In this document: in pieces, positions 8,775 to 16,345 of the stretch
Position numbering within the stretch: position 1 is the stretch's first letter
Layout: each line of letters begins with the position of its first letter
Source: Mesorhizobium sp. 65-26
GTDB taxonomy: Bacteria; Pseudomonadota; Alphaproteobacteria; Rhizobiales; Rhizobiaceae
Length of the DNA: 64,000 bases
Reading direction: 5' to 3'
NCBI GenBank assembly: GCA_001899205.1
Contig: MKVL01000030.1
Location: 1 to 64,000, forward strand
Position numbers and translations under genes: made by a program
The notes under the pieces: model-generated
Database searches by the model: none
What the model saw: the letters and a program-made list of their open reading frames with translations, nothing else
What the model was told of the DNA's origin: nothing

Positions 8775-8890
8775 ACCCCTCATCCGCCTGCCGGCACCTT
8801 CTCCCCGTATAGGGACGGGGAGAAGGAAGAAGCTCCTGCGCTGTCGCTCCCCTCTTCCCGGTCTTAATGGGGAAAGGGTAAGGTGATGGG
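8775..8890. repeat. Rhizobial-type intergenic palindromic repeat between glxR and hyi
   Basis: A compound element in the 189-base gap. It contains a perfect 12-base inverted repeat, CCTTCTCCCCGT (8797-8808) and ACGGGGAGAAGG (8815-8826), preceded by CCCTCATCCGCCTGCCGGC and ending in a degenerate AAAGGGTAAGGTGATGGG. Elements of this sequence type (CCCTCATCCG...CCTTCTCCCC) are, from general knowledge, abundant between genes of Rhizobiales genomes. In mRNA it would form a stable hairpin inside the gcl-hyi-glxR transcript. Confidence 0.75.
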
Positions 8891-8913
8891 CAGCGCCAGC
8901 GCCGGCTGAAAAT

Positions 8914-9711
8914 CTAGGCCGCCGCGCTCCCCTGCCCGGCAAACCCCGCGAACCAGTCGAGCCCAGCCTCGGTTCCGGCTTTCGGCTTGTACTCGGCGCC
9001 GATCCAGCCGGCGTAGCCGAGGCGGTCGATATGCTCGTAGAGGAAGGGATAGTTGATCTCGCCCGTCCCCGGCTCGTGGCGACCGGGATTGTCCGCAAGC
9101 TGGATATGCGCGATGCGGCTGAGGTTTGCCTCCATCGTACGGGCGAGATCCCCCTCCATGATCTGCATGTGATAAATGTCGTACTGCAAATAGAGGTTCT
9201 TCGAGCCGACGCGGTCGATCAGCGCCAGGGCCTGGTCCGAATAATTCAGGAAGAAGCCCGGAATGTCGCGCCTGTTGATCGGCTCGATCAGCAGCCTGAC
9301 GCCGGCCTGCTCCAGCTTCTCCGCGGCGAAAGCGAGGTTCTCCACGAACACATCTTCCAGGACACGTCGCTCGACGCCGGCCGGCGCGATGCCGGCGAGG
9401 CAGTTGACCTGCTGGCAGCCAAGCGCCTGTGCATAGGTGATCGCCCTGGCGACGCCTTGCCTGAACTCCGGCACGCGATCGGGCAGCACGGCGATGCCGC
9501 GCTCGCCCTTGCCCCAGTCGCCGGCCGGCAGGTTGAACAGCACCTGCGTCAGGCCGTTCTTCTTGAGGCGCGCGGCGACCACCTCGGGAGCGTGATCATA
9601 AGGCCCGATATATTCGACGCCCTTGAAGCCGGCGCGAGCGGCGGCGTCGAAGCGATCGAGAAATTCATGCTCGCCGAAGAGCATGGAAAGATTGGCTGAA
9701 AACCGTGGCAT
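8914..9711 (-). CDS. hyi: Hydroxypyruvate isomerase
   Basis: A 265-residue TIM-barrel enzyme of the AP-endonuclease-2/xylose isomerase-like family. It interconverts hydroxypyruvate and tartronate semialdehyde next to glyoxylate carboligase. The sequence starts MPRFSANLSMLFGEHEFLDR, has NLPAGDWGKGERGIA (about residues 60-74), the metal or substrate residues in LLIEPINRRDIPGF (about 140-153) and QYDIYHMQIMEGDL, and ends with HIQLADNPGRHEPGTGEINY and GYAGWIGAEYKP. Length and motifs match Hyi of E. coli closely. It is transcribed with gcl, 119 bases upstream on the same strand. Confidence 0.93.
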   Translation of the reverse strand: MPRFSANLSMLFGEHEFLDRFDAAARAGFKGVEYIGPYDHAPEVVAARLKKNGLTQVLFNLPAGDWGKGERGIAVLPDRVPEFRQGVARAITYAQALGCQQVNCLAGIAPAGVERRVLEDVFVENLAFAAEKLEQAGVRLLIEPINRRDIPGFFLNYSDQALALIDRVGSKNLYLQYDIYHMQIMEGDLARTMEANLSRIAHIQLADNPGRHEPGTGEINYPFLYEHIDRLGYAGWIGAEYKPKAGTEAGLDWFAGFAGQGSAAA

Positions 9712-9730
9712 GAGAGAATTTCCTCAATTA

Positions 9731-9773
9731 GAGCATCAGACCGAAAAGCAGTTTTCAGATCGCTCCGATGCTC
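9731..9773. repeat. Short intergenic palindrome between hyi and gcl
   Basis: GAGCATC (9731-9737) and GATGCTC (9767-9773) bracket CCGAAAAGC and GTTTTC, giving an imperfect palindrome of 43 bases. Sequences of the form GAGCATC...CCGAAAA...TTTTC...GATGCTC recur in rhizobial intergenic DNA from general knowledge. Its copy number here cannot be judged from one window. Confidence 0.6.
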
Positions 9774-9830
9774 AATCAAAATGTCCGGGCGTCCTTGTGC
9801 CTCCAATTGGGCGCGCGGCGCTCCAACGGA

Positions 9831-11612
9831 TCAGTCGAGCATGACGATCGCCGTCGGCGCGTCCTCGTGGCTCTCGGCAAGTTCCTCGAATTCGGTGATC
9901 TTGTCGATTTCCGTGCCCATGGAAATATTAGTGACGCGCTCCAGGACAAACTCCAGCACCACCGGCACCCGATATTCCTTCATCAACCGTCGCGCCTCGC
10001 TGAAGGCATTGGCGAACTCCTCCGGCTTGCGCACGCGCACCGCCTTGCAGCCCATGGCCTCGGCGACAGCGACGTGATCGACGCCATATCCGGCCTCGGG
10101 ATCATCGGCCCGGTTGACGTTCTCGAAGGCGAGGCTGACCTCGTAGTCCATCGAGAAGCCACGTTGCGCCTGGCGGATCAGACCCAGATAGGCGTTGTTC
10201 ACGACGACGTGGATGTAGGGCAGCCTGTGCTGCGCGCCGACTGCCAGTTCCTCGATCATGAACTGGAAGTCATAGTCGCCCGAGAGCGCCACGATATCGC
10301 GCTCCGGATCGGCGGCGCGCACGCCGAGCGCCGCGGGCAAGGTCCAGCCGAGCGGGCCGGCCTGGCCGCAATTGATCCAGTTGCGCGGCCGGTAGACATG
10401 CAGGAACTGGGCTCCGGCGATCTGCGACAGGCCGATCGTGGTGACGTAGGTGGTGTCGCGGCCGAACGCCTTGTTCATCTCCTCGTAGACGCGCTGTGGC
10501 TTCAGCGGCACCTGGTCGAAATGCGTCTTGCGCTTCATCGTCTTCTTGCGCTGCTGGCATTCCTTCGCCCAGCCCGACCAGTCGCGCAGCTTGCCCGCCA
10601 TCCGCCATTCGGTGGCGACGTCGAGCAGTATCTTCAGCGCGGCGCCGGCATCCGAGACGACGCCCAGATCCGGCGCGAAGACGCGGCCGATCTGCGTCGG
10701 CTCGATATCGACATGAATGAATTTCTTACCCCTGGTATAAACGTCGACGGAGCCGGTATGGCGATTGGCCCAGCGATTGCCGATGCCGAAGACGAAATCG
10801 GCCGCCAGCATCGTGGCGTTGCCATAGCGGTGCGAGGTCTGCAGCCCGCACATACCGGCCATCAACCGGTGATCGTCGGGGATCGCGCCCCAACCCATCA
10901 GCGTCGGTATGACCGGCACCCCGGTGACCTCGGCGAATTCGATCAGCAGGTCGGAAGCGTCGGCGTTGATGATGCCTCCGCCGGCGACGATCAGCGGTCT
11001 TTCCGCCGTGTTGAGCATCGCCAGCGCCTTCTCGGCCTGGGCGCGCGTCATCGCCGGCTTGTAGACCGGCAGCGGCTCATAGGCATCGATGTCGAACTCG
11101 ATCTCCGCCAACTGGACGTCGACCGGCAGGTCGATCAGCACCGGGCCGGGCCGCGAGGAGCGCATGAGATGGAATGCCTTCTGCAGCGCCATCGGCACCA
11201 GATAGGGCTCCATGACGGTCACCGCCCATTTGGCGACCGGCGATGCGATCGCCGCGATGTCGACTGCCTGGAAATCCTCCTTGTTCAGGCGGGCGCGAGG
11301 CGCCTGGCCGGTAATGCAGAGGATCGGGATCGAATCGGCGGAGGCCGAATAGAGGCCGGTGATCATGTCGGTGCCGGCCGGTCCCGAGGTGCCGATGCAG
11401 ACGCCGATGTTGCCGGCCCTGGCCCGCGTGTAGCCCTCGGCCATGTGCGAGGCACCCTCGACGTGACGGGCCAGCACATGACGGATGGTGCCTCTTGCCT
11501 TCAGAGCCGAATAAAGCGGGTTGATCGCCGCGCCCGGCACGCCAAAGGCATTGGTCGTGCCTTCCTTTTCGAGAACGAGAACCGCGGCATCGACAGCGCG
11601 CATCCTGGCCAT
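9831..11612 (-). CDS. gcl: Glyoxylate carboligase (tartronate-semialdehyde synthase)
   Basis: A 593-residue thiamine-diphosphate enzyme that condenses two glyoxylates to tartronate semialdehyde and CO2, also binding FAD. It closely resembles E. coli Gcl: N-terminal [19 protein letters not shown] with valine at position 51, the residue that in Gcl replaces the otherwise universal catalytic glutamate of ThDP enzymes; then [35 protein letters not shown] and the ThDP-binding [12 protein letters not shown] with [13 protein letters not shown]. The start at 11612 ([10 protein letters not shown]) gives the family N-terminus; further upstream in frame is AT-rich promoter DNA. It is the first gene of the minus-strand operon and is divergent from an IclR regulator. 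Confidence 0.97.
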   Translation of the reverse strand: MARMRAVDAAVLVLEKEGTTNAFGVPGAAINPLYSALKARGTIRHVLARHVEGASHMAEGYTRARAGNIGVCIGTSGPAGTDMITGLYSASADSIPILCITGQAPRARLNKEDFQAVDIAAIASPVAKWAVTVMEPYLVPMALQKAFHLMRSSRPGPVLIDLPVDVQLAEIEFDIDAYEPLPVYKPAMTRAQAEKALAMLNTAERPLIVAGGGIINADASDLLIEFAEVTGVPVIPTLMGWGAIPDDHRLMAGMCGLQTSHRYGNATMLAADFVFGIGNRWANRHTGSVDVYTRGKKFIHVDIEPTQIGRVFAPDLGVVSDAGAALKILLDVATEWRMAGKLRDWSGWAKECQQRKKTMKRKTHFDQVPLKPQRVYEEMNKAFGRDTTYVTTIGLSQIAGAQFLHVYRPRNWINCGQAGPLGWTLPAALGVRAADPERDIVALSGDYDFQFMIEELAVGAQHRLPYIHVVVNNAYLGLIRQAQRGFSMDYEVSLAFENVNRADDPEAGYGVDHVAVAEAMGCKAVRVRKPEEFANAFSEARRLMKEYRVPVVLEFVLERVTNISMGTEIDKITEFEELAESHEDAPTAIVMLD

Positions 11613-11818
11613 TTTGCAGTCTCCAAGAGATCGTTGGTTGGCTTGACAATGCCCGCGCCATTCGGATTTTTCAATTTTTTCAGAATATTTTTTCATTTAT
11701 AGAAAAATTCATCTAGCTACTGATTTAGCTGCATTTTCTGTTTTCCAAAAAATCAAGGCGCCCAATTGATGAAAAACTTTTTCATTGCGAGCAGCCGAAA
11801 ATCGGCGACAATGACACA
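11613..11818. promoter_or_regulatory. Divergent gcl / iclR-type control region with palindromic operator candidates
   Basis: This 206-base gap is far more AT-rich than its surroundings. It contains a perfect 17-base palindrome ATGAAAAACTTTTTCAT (11769-11785) and, about 90 bases away, a weaker GAATATTTTTTC/GAAAAATTC pair near 11680-11710. IclR-family regulators bind short A/T-rich palindromes of the TGGAAA-N-TTTCCA style, so both are good operator candidates for the adjacent IclR gene. Confidence 0.65.
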
Positions 11819-12658
11819 ATGGAAACGACCGAGAAACGCCAGCGCGGCCGGCCGCGCTCCTTCAACGGGCCTTCGGATGCGGCCTCCGTGCAGTCGCTCG
11901 ACCGCGCCTTGCGGATCCTGGCCATCGTCGCCGAGGGCAGCGGCCTGTCGCTGAGCGAAGTCGCGGCCAGGAGCGGCCTTGCCGCCTCAACCGCCTATCG
12001 CATGCTGACCACGCTGGAGAACCACGGCATGGTCGAGTTCGACAGCAGCGACCAGCTGTGGTCGATCGGCGTCGAGACCTACCGGATGGGCGCCGCTTTC
12101 CTGCGCCGCCGCAAGCTGGTCGACCGCGCCCGCGTCGTCATGCAGGAGTTGATGGAGAGGACCGGCGAGACCGCCAACCTCGGCGTTGCCGAGGACGATT
12201 GCGTGGTCTTCGTCAGCCAGGTCGAAACGCACCAGGCGATCCGCGCCTTCTTCCGGCCAGGCACGCGCAGCCCCTTCCACGCCTCGGGCATCGGCAAGGC
12301 GGTGCTCGCGCATCTGGAGCCCGAACGGGTCGGGACGATCCTGCGGCGTGCCGGCTTGGAGCGCTACACAGTCAGGACGCTTTCCGACATGGGCGCCCTC
12401 GCCCACGACCTGGCGACCATCAAGCAGCGCGGCTGGTCGGTCGACGACGAGGAGCGGCACCCCGGCATGCGCTGCGTGGCCGCGGCCATCTTCAACGAGT
12501 TCGGCGAACCGATCGGTGGTGTTTCGGTGTCGGGCCCGACGGTTCGGGTCACGCCGGAGCGACTGGCGGAGATCGGACCGCTGGTCCGGGACGCGGCGGC
12601 GGCCGTCACCAGGCTGATCGGCGGCATGGCGGGCGGCGGCTCCGCCGAACAGCGATAG
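11819..12658 (+). CDS. IclR-family transcriptional regulator of the glyoxylate pathway
   Basis: A 279-residue regulator with an N-terminal winged helix-turn-helix (about residues 43-66, GLSLSEVAARSGLAASTAYR) and a C-terminal GAF-like effector domain containing FRPGTRSPFHASGIGKAVLA and VDDEERHPGMRCVAAAIFNE, the segments that in AllR and TtgV-type proteins shape the ligand pocket. An arginine-rich head (KRQRGRPRSF) precedes the HTH. Divergence from gcl and palindromes in the shared promoter argue that it controls gcl-hyi-glxR, as AllR controls gcl in E. coli with glyoxylate or allantoin signals. The effector is inferred, not shown. Confidence 0.9.
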   Translation: METTEKRQRGRPRSFNGPSDAASVQSLDRALRILAIVAEGSGLSLSEVAARSGLAASTAYRMLTTLENHGMVEFDSSDQLWSIGVETYRMGAAFLRRRKLVDRARVVMQELMERTGETANLGVAEDDCVVFVSQVETHQAIRAFFRPGTRSPFHASGIGKAVLAHLEPERVGTILRRAGLERYTVRTLSDMGALAHDLATIKQRGWSVDDEERHPGMRCVAAAIFNEFGEPIGGVSVSGPTVRVTPERLAEIGPLVRDAAAAVTRLIGGMAGGGSAEQR

Positions 12659-12737
12659 CGTCGCGTGGCTTGACAGGGACATGACGAGCGCCAAGTCTGC
12701 GCCCGCAACCAAATCCGTGGGATTCCGGCGAACACGC

Positions 12738-13214
12738 ATGAGCCTTCAGTCCGTCAAAGCCTTCTTCAGCGAGCATGCCCCCGATATCGAGGTGATCGAA
12801 ACGCCTACCAGTTCGGCGACGGTGGCGCTTGCCGCCGAAGCGCATGGCGTCGAACCCGGGCAGATCGCCAAGACCATCTGCATGCGCGTCGGCGACCGCG
12901 TCTTGCTGGTGGTGGCGCGCGGCGACGCGCGCATCGACAACCGCAAATCCCGCGACGCTTTTGGCGGCAAGCCACGCATGCTGGATGCCGAGCAGGTCGT
13001 CGAGATCACCGGCCATCCTGTCGGCGGCGTCTGTCCGTTCGGTCTTGCCTCGCCGCTGCCGATCTATTGCGACACGTCGCTGCGCGCCTACGAGGAGGTG
13101 GTGCCCGCCGCCGGCGCGACCAACGCGGCCGTACGCATCGGCGTGGAGCGCATGGCGCAACTCACCGGAGCGGAATGGTGCGACATATGCGAGGAGCGGA
13201 AGGCGCCGCAATAG
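12738..13214 (+). CDS. YbaK/EbsC-family aminoacyl-tRNA deacylase-like protein
   Basis: A 158-residue single-domain protein of the YbaK/ProX editing family, which hydrolyses misacylated tRNAs such as Cys- or Ala-tRNA-Pro. It shows IAKTICMRVGDRVLLVVARG with the conserved lysine (about residues 46-65), DNRKSRDAFGGKPRML, and the GHPVGGVCPFGL motif (about 93-104) that is the family signature. C-terminal CDICE (about 148-152) is less usual. The ATG at 12738 gives the common short N-terminus; an in-frame ATG at 12681 is possible. The exact tRNA substrate is not predictable. Confidence 0.88.
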   Translation: MSLQSVKAFFSEHAPDIEVIETPTSSATVALAAEAHGVEPGQIAKTICMRVGDRVLLVVARGDARIDNRKSRDAFGGKPRMLDAEQVVEITGHPVGGVCPFGLASPLPIYCDTSLRAYEEVVPAAGATNAAVRIGVERMAQLTGAEWCDICEERKAPQ

Positions 13215-13311
13215 CGCCGACAGCAGGGCCCGCGGCTAACTACATTAATTACAGATAGATACAGGCTGAATTTCGAGTCGATTTGAAGATCGACGGTTGG
13301 ACTGTGCGCAC

Positions 13312-13335
13312 GAAAAAGGGGCCGTGAAGGCCCCT
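13312..13335 (-). terminator. Intrinsic terminator of the BA14K-like gene
   Basis: Read on the minus strand, GGGGCC (from 13334-13329) pairs with GGCCCC (13323-13318) and is followed by five T. It starts about 20 bases past the stop codon at 13357. Confidence 0.8.
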
Positions 13336-13356
13336 CTTCCGTCAAGACCGTGCCCT

Positions 13357-13662
13357 TCAGAGCCGGCAGTAATGGCGGAAGCCATCGTAGCCGATATAGG
13401 TGTCGGAACCCGGATCGTAGCTCGAATAGCGGGACAGGCAGCGGCGGACATGCCAGGAGCCTTCGTAATCGTCGACATAGACGGGCGCAGGCTGCTGCTG
13501 GGCGAGCAGGCTGCCGAGAACCAGGCCGCCGACGCCGGCGGCAATGCCGATGCCGATCTCGCGGTCGTGGGAATGGGCGGCAGAGGGCTGGATGGTGCCG
13601 ACCAGCGAGCCGGCGGCGACGGTGGTGGCGATCAGGCCTGAAACGAGTGTGCGCTTGAACAT
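13357..13662 (-). CDS. BA14K-like secreted/envelope protein
   Basis: A 101-residue protein of the BA14K family, known from the immunoreactive Brucella 14-kDa protein and found across Rhizobiales. A signal peptide or membrane anchor (MFKRTLVSGLIATTVAAGSL) is followed by a second glycine-rich hydrophobic stretch (GIGIAAGVGGLVLGSLLAQQ) and the signature C-terminus with RRCLSRYSSYDPGSDTYIGY and FRHYC, whose two cysteines probably form a disulfide. The ATG at 13662 is preceded by AAGGAGAT. The gene upstream on the same strand starts with a nearly identical leader style (MLKRTITSAFVAIAI). Confidence 0.85.
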   Translation of the reverse strand: MFKRTLVSGLIATTVAAGSLVGTIQPSAAHSHDREIGIGIAAGVGGLVLGSLLAQQQPAPVYVDDYEGSWHVRRCLSRYSSYDPGSDTYIGYDGFRHYCRL

Positions 13663-13810
13663 GACGATCTCCTTGCTTCGTTGACCGAGGCGATCCATCC
13701 GCCTCTTGAACGTCTGTCGTCGCGCGAACAGAAAAGGTTCGAAGGTTTTTTGCGATTTTTCGAGAAAGACCGGAATCGGATCGAACAAGTCGTCGAAATG
13801 TCGGCAAACA

Positions 13811-13836
13811 AAAAGGGCGGCCGGGGCCGCCCTTTT
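13811..13836 (-). terminator. Symmetrical terminator between the His-rich and BA14K-like genes
   Basis: AAAAGGGCGGCC (13811-13822) and GGCCGCCCTTTT (13825-13836) form a perfect 12-base stem with a GG loop. A/T flanks on both sides make it work on either strand; on the minus strand it ends the histidine-rich gene 22 bases earlier. Confidence 0.8.
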
Positions 13837-13857
13837 GCCGGGATGGCTGCGTGCTGG

Positions 13858-14064
13858 TCACAGCACGATGACGACGCCACCGTGATGGTGGTGATGATGG
13901 TGGTGATACCACCAATAGTCGCCGTAATAGGCGTAGTCGTCATCGTGATGGTGATGGTGGTGATGATGCATGCCGTAGGCCAGCGACGACTGGACGGAAC
14001 CGGCCATGGCGACGGTCGCGATGGCGATGGCGACGAAGGCGGAGGTGATGGTGCGCTTGAGCAT
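13858..14064 (-). CDS. Small secreted histidine-rich protein with two H8 runs
   Basis: A 68-residue protein. A signal peptide (MLKRTITSAFVAIAIATVAM, cleavage likely after SLA near residue 29) precedes a mature peptide of about 39 residues: GM, eight histidines, DDDYAYYGDYWWY, eight more histidines and GGVVIVL. AGGAGAC ahead of the ATG is a good ribosome-binding site and a strong terminator follows, so this is a self-contained gene. Paired histidine runs with acidic and aromatic residues between them suggest periplasmic or surface binding of nickel, zinc or copper, but no named family is recognised. The hydrophobic tail VVIVL is odd for a soluble chelator. Confidence 0.75.
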   Translation of the reverse strand: MLKRTITSAFVAIAIATVAMAGSVQSSLAYGMHHHHHHHHDDDYAYYGDYWWYHHHHHHHHGGVVIVL

Positions 14065-14268
14065 GGAAGTCTCCTGATCTTTTGACCGAGGCGACCATTC
14101 GCCTCTGCGGATCAGTCGCGGGGACGAAGAGAAAGGTTCGGCCGCTCACGCGTCTGTGAGTATGCGTAGCACGAGACGCGCCCGGCCCAGCATCGGGAGG
14201 CCCCGGGAAGGCTTCCCGCCGCCCCCCGCTGGGATCGCGAGAACTCACCTTCGCTGAAAGGTGCCAGC

Positions 14269-14436
14269 TCATCCCATGCCGGTGATATGGCGCAGCCAGA
14301 AAGCGAGCGCGATGAAGCCGACAATGGTGGTGACGCCTGTCCAGTCGATGTTGGTGCGCTTCAGCCCGCGGACGAGCTTCAACAGGAGAAGCCAGGTCAC
14401 CAGGATGATCGGCAGGATGAGGACGAATCTGATCAT
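14269..14436 (-). CDS. Small two-helix membrane protein, 55 aa
   Basis: A 55-codon gene. Two hydrophobic helices, RFVLILPIILVTWLLLLKLV (residues 3-22) and a second about 36-48, are separated by a basic loop RGLKRTNIDW. GAAGGGGG lies just ahead of the ATG at 14436 as the ribosome-binding site. No family is recognised. It lies 204 bases upstream of the histidine-rich gene on the same strand but with no obvious functional link. Confidence 0.6.
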   Translation of the reverse strand: MIRFVLILPIILVTWLLLLKLVRGLKRTNIDWTGVTTIVGFIALAFWLRHITGMG

Positions 14437-14547
14437 TCGACACCCCCTTCAAGGTGATTGCACCGCAACGGAAATGTAGGAAGCCGGCGAGCTGTTTTCA
14501 GCATGTCGCTCCCGCGTCGGACCAGCCGCCATCCGAAAAACGGAGTT

Positions 14548-14575
14548 TTGTCTTTACTGGCGCACCAAATATGCT
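14548..14575 (+). promoter_or_regulatory. Candidate promoter of tRNA-Thr
   Basis: TTGTCT (14548-14553) and TATGCT (14570-14575) are separated by 16 bases and sit 14 bases before the mature tRNA 5' end. Confidence 0.45.
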
Positions 14576-14588
14576 ACCGGAGCGCCGT

Positions 14589-14664
14589 GCCCTTGTAGCT
14601 CAGCTGGTAGAGCAGCGGTTTTGTAAACCGAAGGTCGCGGGTTCGATCCCTGCCGGGGGCACCA
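14589..14664 (+). tRNA. tRNA-Thr (anticodon TGT)
   Basis: Cloverleaf with acceptor GCCCTTG/CGGGGGC (two G-T pairs), D arm GCTC/GAGC, anticodon loop TTGTAAA carrying TGT, T arm GCGGG-TTCGATC-CCTGC and encoded CCA at 14662-14664. The two wobble pairs in the acceptor stem are slightly unusual but acceptable. Confidence 0.96.
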
Positions 14665-14723
14665 GTCATCCAAACCAGATCCAAAGCGTGAGAGACAGGC
14701 GACTTAGCGCGCTGCCGCCAGGA

Positions 14724-14749
14724 AGCGACACGATCCTAATTGTGTCGCT
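14724..14749 (+). terminator. Hairpin after tRNA-Thr
   Basis: AGCGACAC (14724-14731) and GTGTCGCT (14742-14749) form a perfect eight-base stem with a ten-base loop. No T-run follows. It may shape the tRNA transcript end or act as a protein-binding site ahead of the porin gene. Confidence 0.35.
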
Positions 14750-14853
14750 GGCGCAACGGGTTGGATAATTCAAGGGCGAGCAGGCAGAGCATAATGGCTT
14801 CGCTGCCGATGGCGCGGTAATCATGCGCCATTAGAGGCGGGATTGCGTTGGCG

Positions 14854-15540
14854 ATGAAGTCGATTTTTCTTGCGGCGGCAGCCATCATCGGGTTCGCGGC
14901 CAGTGCCGCAGCCGCGGATGCCGTGACCGAACTGCCGGTAGCCTCGACCTACAACTGGACCGGCGGCTATGCCGGCGTGCAAGCCGCTTACATCTGGGGT
15001 GACGGCACGCAGACCTACGCCAATGGCGACTATTCCGCGCCGAAGCCTTCCGGCTTCCTTGGCGGTGCGTATCTTGGCGTCAACTATCAGCTCAGCAACA
15101 ACGTAGTGATCGGGCTGGAGGGTGATTGGGCGTGGACCGATGCGAAGGACACGTCGCTCTATTTCCACTCGAATTCAGCTCCCTACGGGTCGAATTATCA
15201 GTCCGCCCTGGATGTCGATTGGACCGCTGGCCTGCGTGGCCGGATCGGCTACGCCACTGGCCGCTGGCTCCCTTATGTCGCCGGTGGTCTGGCAGTCGCC
15301 CGTGTCAACTATGTTGGCTACGACAGTGGCGCGGTGTTCGATCCCGGCGCCGCGAAGACCCTGGCGGGATGGACGATCGGCGCCGGTGCCGAATACGCCT
15401 TTACCGACAACTTGATTGGGCGCGCCGAGTATCGCTACAGCGACTTCGGCTCAGCGGACTTTTCAAACAGCTATGCGCCGTCCGAAAAGGTGGGCCTTAC
15501 GTCGAGTGATGTCCGCATAGGCTTTGCCTACAAATTCTGA
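14854..15540 (+). CDS. Omp25/Omp31-type outer membrane beta-barrel protein
   Basis: A 228-residue outer membrane protein. A signal peptide (MKSIFLAAAAIIGFAASAAA) is followed by the family pattern YNWTGGYAGVQAAYIWGDGT, GFLGGAYLGVNYQLSNNVVI with GLEGDW, then GLRGRIGYATGRWLPYVAGG and a last strand ending VRIGFAYKF with terminal phenylalanine, the usual outer-membrane assembly signal. This is the eight-stranded barrel of Brucella Omp25/31 and rhizobial RopB-like proteins, which stabilise the envelope. ATG at 14854 is chosen; an in-frame TTG at 14848 sits at a better distance from GAGGCGGG and could be the true start. Confidence 0.92.
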   Translation: MKSIFLAAAAIIGFAASAAAADAVTELPVASTYNWTGGYAGVQAAYIWGDGTQTYANGDYSAPKPSGFLGGAYLGVNYQLSNNVVIGLEGDWAWTDAKDTSLYFHSNSAPYGSNYQSALDVDWTAGLRGRIGYATGRWLPYVAGGLAVARVNYVGYDSGAVFDPGAAKTLAGWTIGAGAEYAFTDNLIGRAEYRYSDFGSADFSNSYAPSEKVGLTSSDVRIGFAYKF

Positions 15541-15638
15541 CGGGCCATCGCCGACGGATTTCAGCCCGGCACGCCACAGTCTTCAAACCTTATCGAAGAA
15601 CCTTCCGCCGGTGCCTGAAGGGCTTCATCGCCGGCGCC

Positions 15639-16253
15639 CTACGTCCCGATCGCGCCCACCAGTATCCGGTTCTGCCGTCGGATCGCCGCGCGCAGGTCCG
15701 GGATTTTCGCCTCGTCGCGCTTCACGAACTCGATGAACATCATGTTCATGTTGTTGAAGATGAGCTCGCCCACGGCCGGCCCGTCTATGTCGGCGCGCAC
15801 CAGGCGAATCTCCTGCAACCGCGCGATCAGCGCGCGGATCTGCTCTGTCAGCGCGCGGTCGAGCGCGGTATAGGCCTGGCCGAACGGGCTGTCTGGCAGT
15901 TGCGTCGAGATCGCCATGGCCTGCCGCCACATCTCCTTGCTCAGATAATGGAGCGAGTGCTCGATATAGATGCCGATCAGCGTATCCAGGGCGTCGCCCA
16001 CATTGGCCGGCGGGTTGGCGACCACCCCTCGCCCGGCATTCAGCACCTCGTTCACCTCCATCGAGACGATGGCGCCGAGAATGTCACCCTTGTTCTGGTA
16101 GTAGTTGTAGATCGTGCCGATCGAGACTTCCGCCTGCGTGGCGATGGCCTCGATCTTGGCGCCTTCATAGCCCGCCTCCCGAAACAGCGCCGCCGCCGCC
16201 TCGATGATGCGGCGGTGCCTGTCCGCCTTCTGTCGTTCGCGCAATCCGCTCAT
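15639..16253 (-). CDS. TetR-family transcriptional repressor
   Basis: A 204-residue regulator with an N-terminal TetR helix-turn-helix (about residues 32-51, AKIEAIATQAEVSIGTIYNY then YQNKGDIL) and an all-helical ligand domain. The ATG at 16253 was chosen because MSGLRERQKADRHRRI is the standard TetR lead-in; upstream in-frame sequence overlaps the divergent operon. It faces the polyamine-type ABC operon, and the gap between them carries paired TTG-N3-CAA sites, so it most likely represses that operon. The ligand is unknown. Confidence 0.88.
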   Translation of the reverse strand: MSGLRERQKADRHRRIIEAAAALFREAGYEGAKIEAIATQAEVSIGTIYNYYQNKGDILGAIVSMEVNEVLNAGRGVVANPPANVGDALDTLIGIYIEHSLHYLSKEMWRQAMAISTQLPDSPFGQAYTALDRALTEQIRALIARLQEIRLVRADIDGPAVGELIFNNMNMMFIEFVKRDEAKIPDLRAAIRRQNRILVGAIGT

Positions 16254-16280
16254 GCCGGTCTCATTGCCACAAAAACAGAA

Positions 16281-16306
16281 TTGACTCAATTTTAGAATTG
16301 GTTCAA
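16281..16306. promoter_or_regulatory. Operator candidates between the TetR gene and the ABC operon
   Basis: Two nine-base near-palindromes, TTGACTCAA (16281-16289) and TTGGTTCAA (16298-16306), lie 17 bases apart centre to centre, inside a short AT-rich gap between divergent genes. TTGACT could also serve as a -35 element for the plus strand. TetR proteins often bind such paired sites. Confidence 0.55.
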
Positions 16307-16345
16307 CTTTTCTCCAACAAGCCAACAAGGCAGGGAGAACACTCG

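Noticed and set aside
8775-8890. Insertion sequence or transposon end
   Set aside because: No transposase and the element is too short; it fits a dispersed intergenic palindrome.
9768-11702. A 644-codon open frame on the plus strand opposite gcl
   Set aside because: The composition is that of an antisense shadow (His/Arg/Asp-rich, no domain), while the minus strand encodes an unmistakable glyoxylate carboligase.
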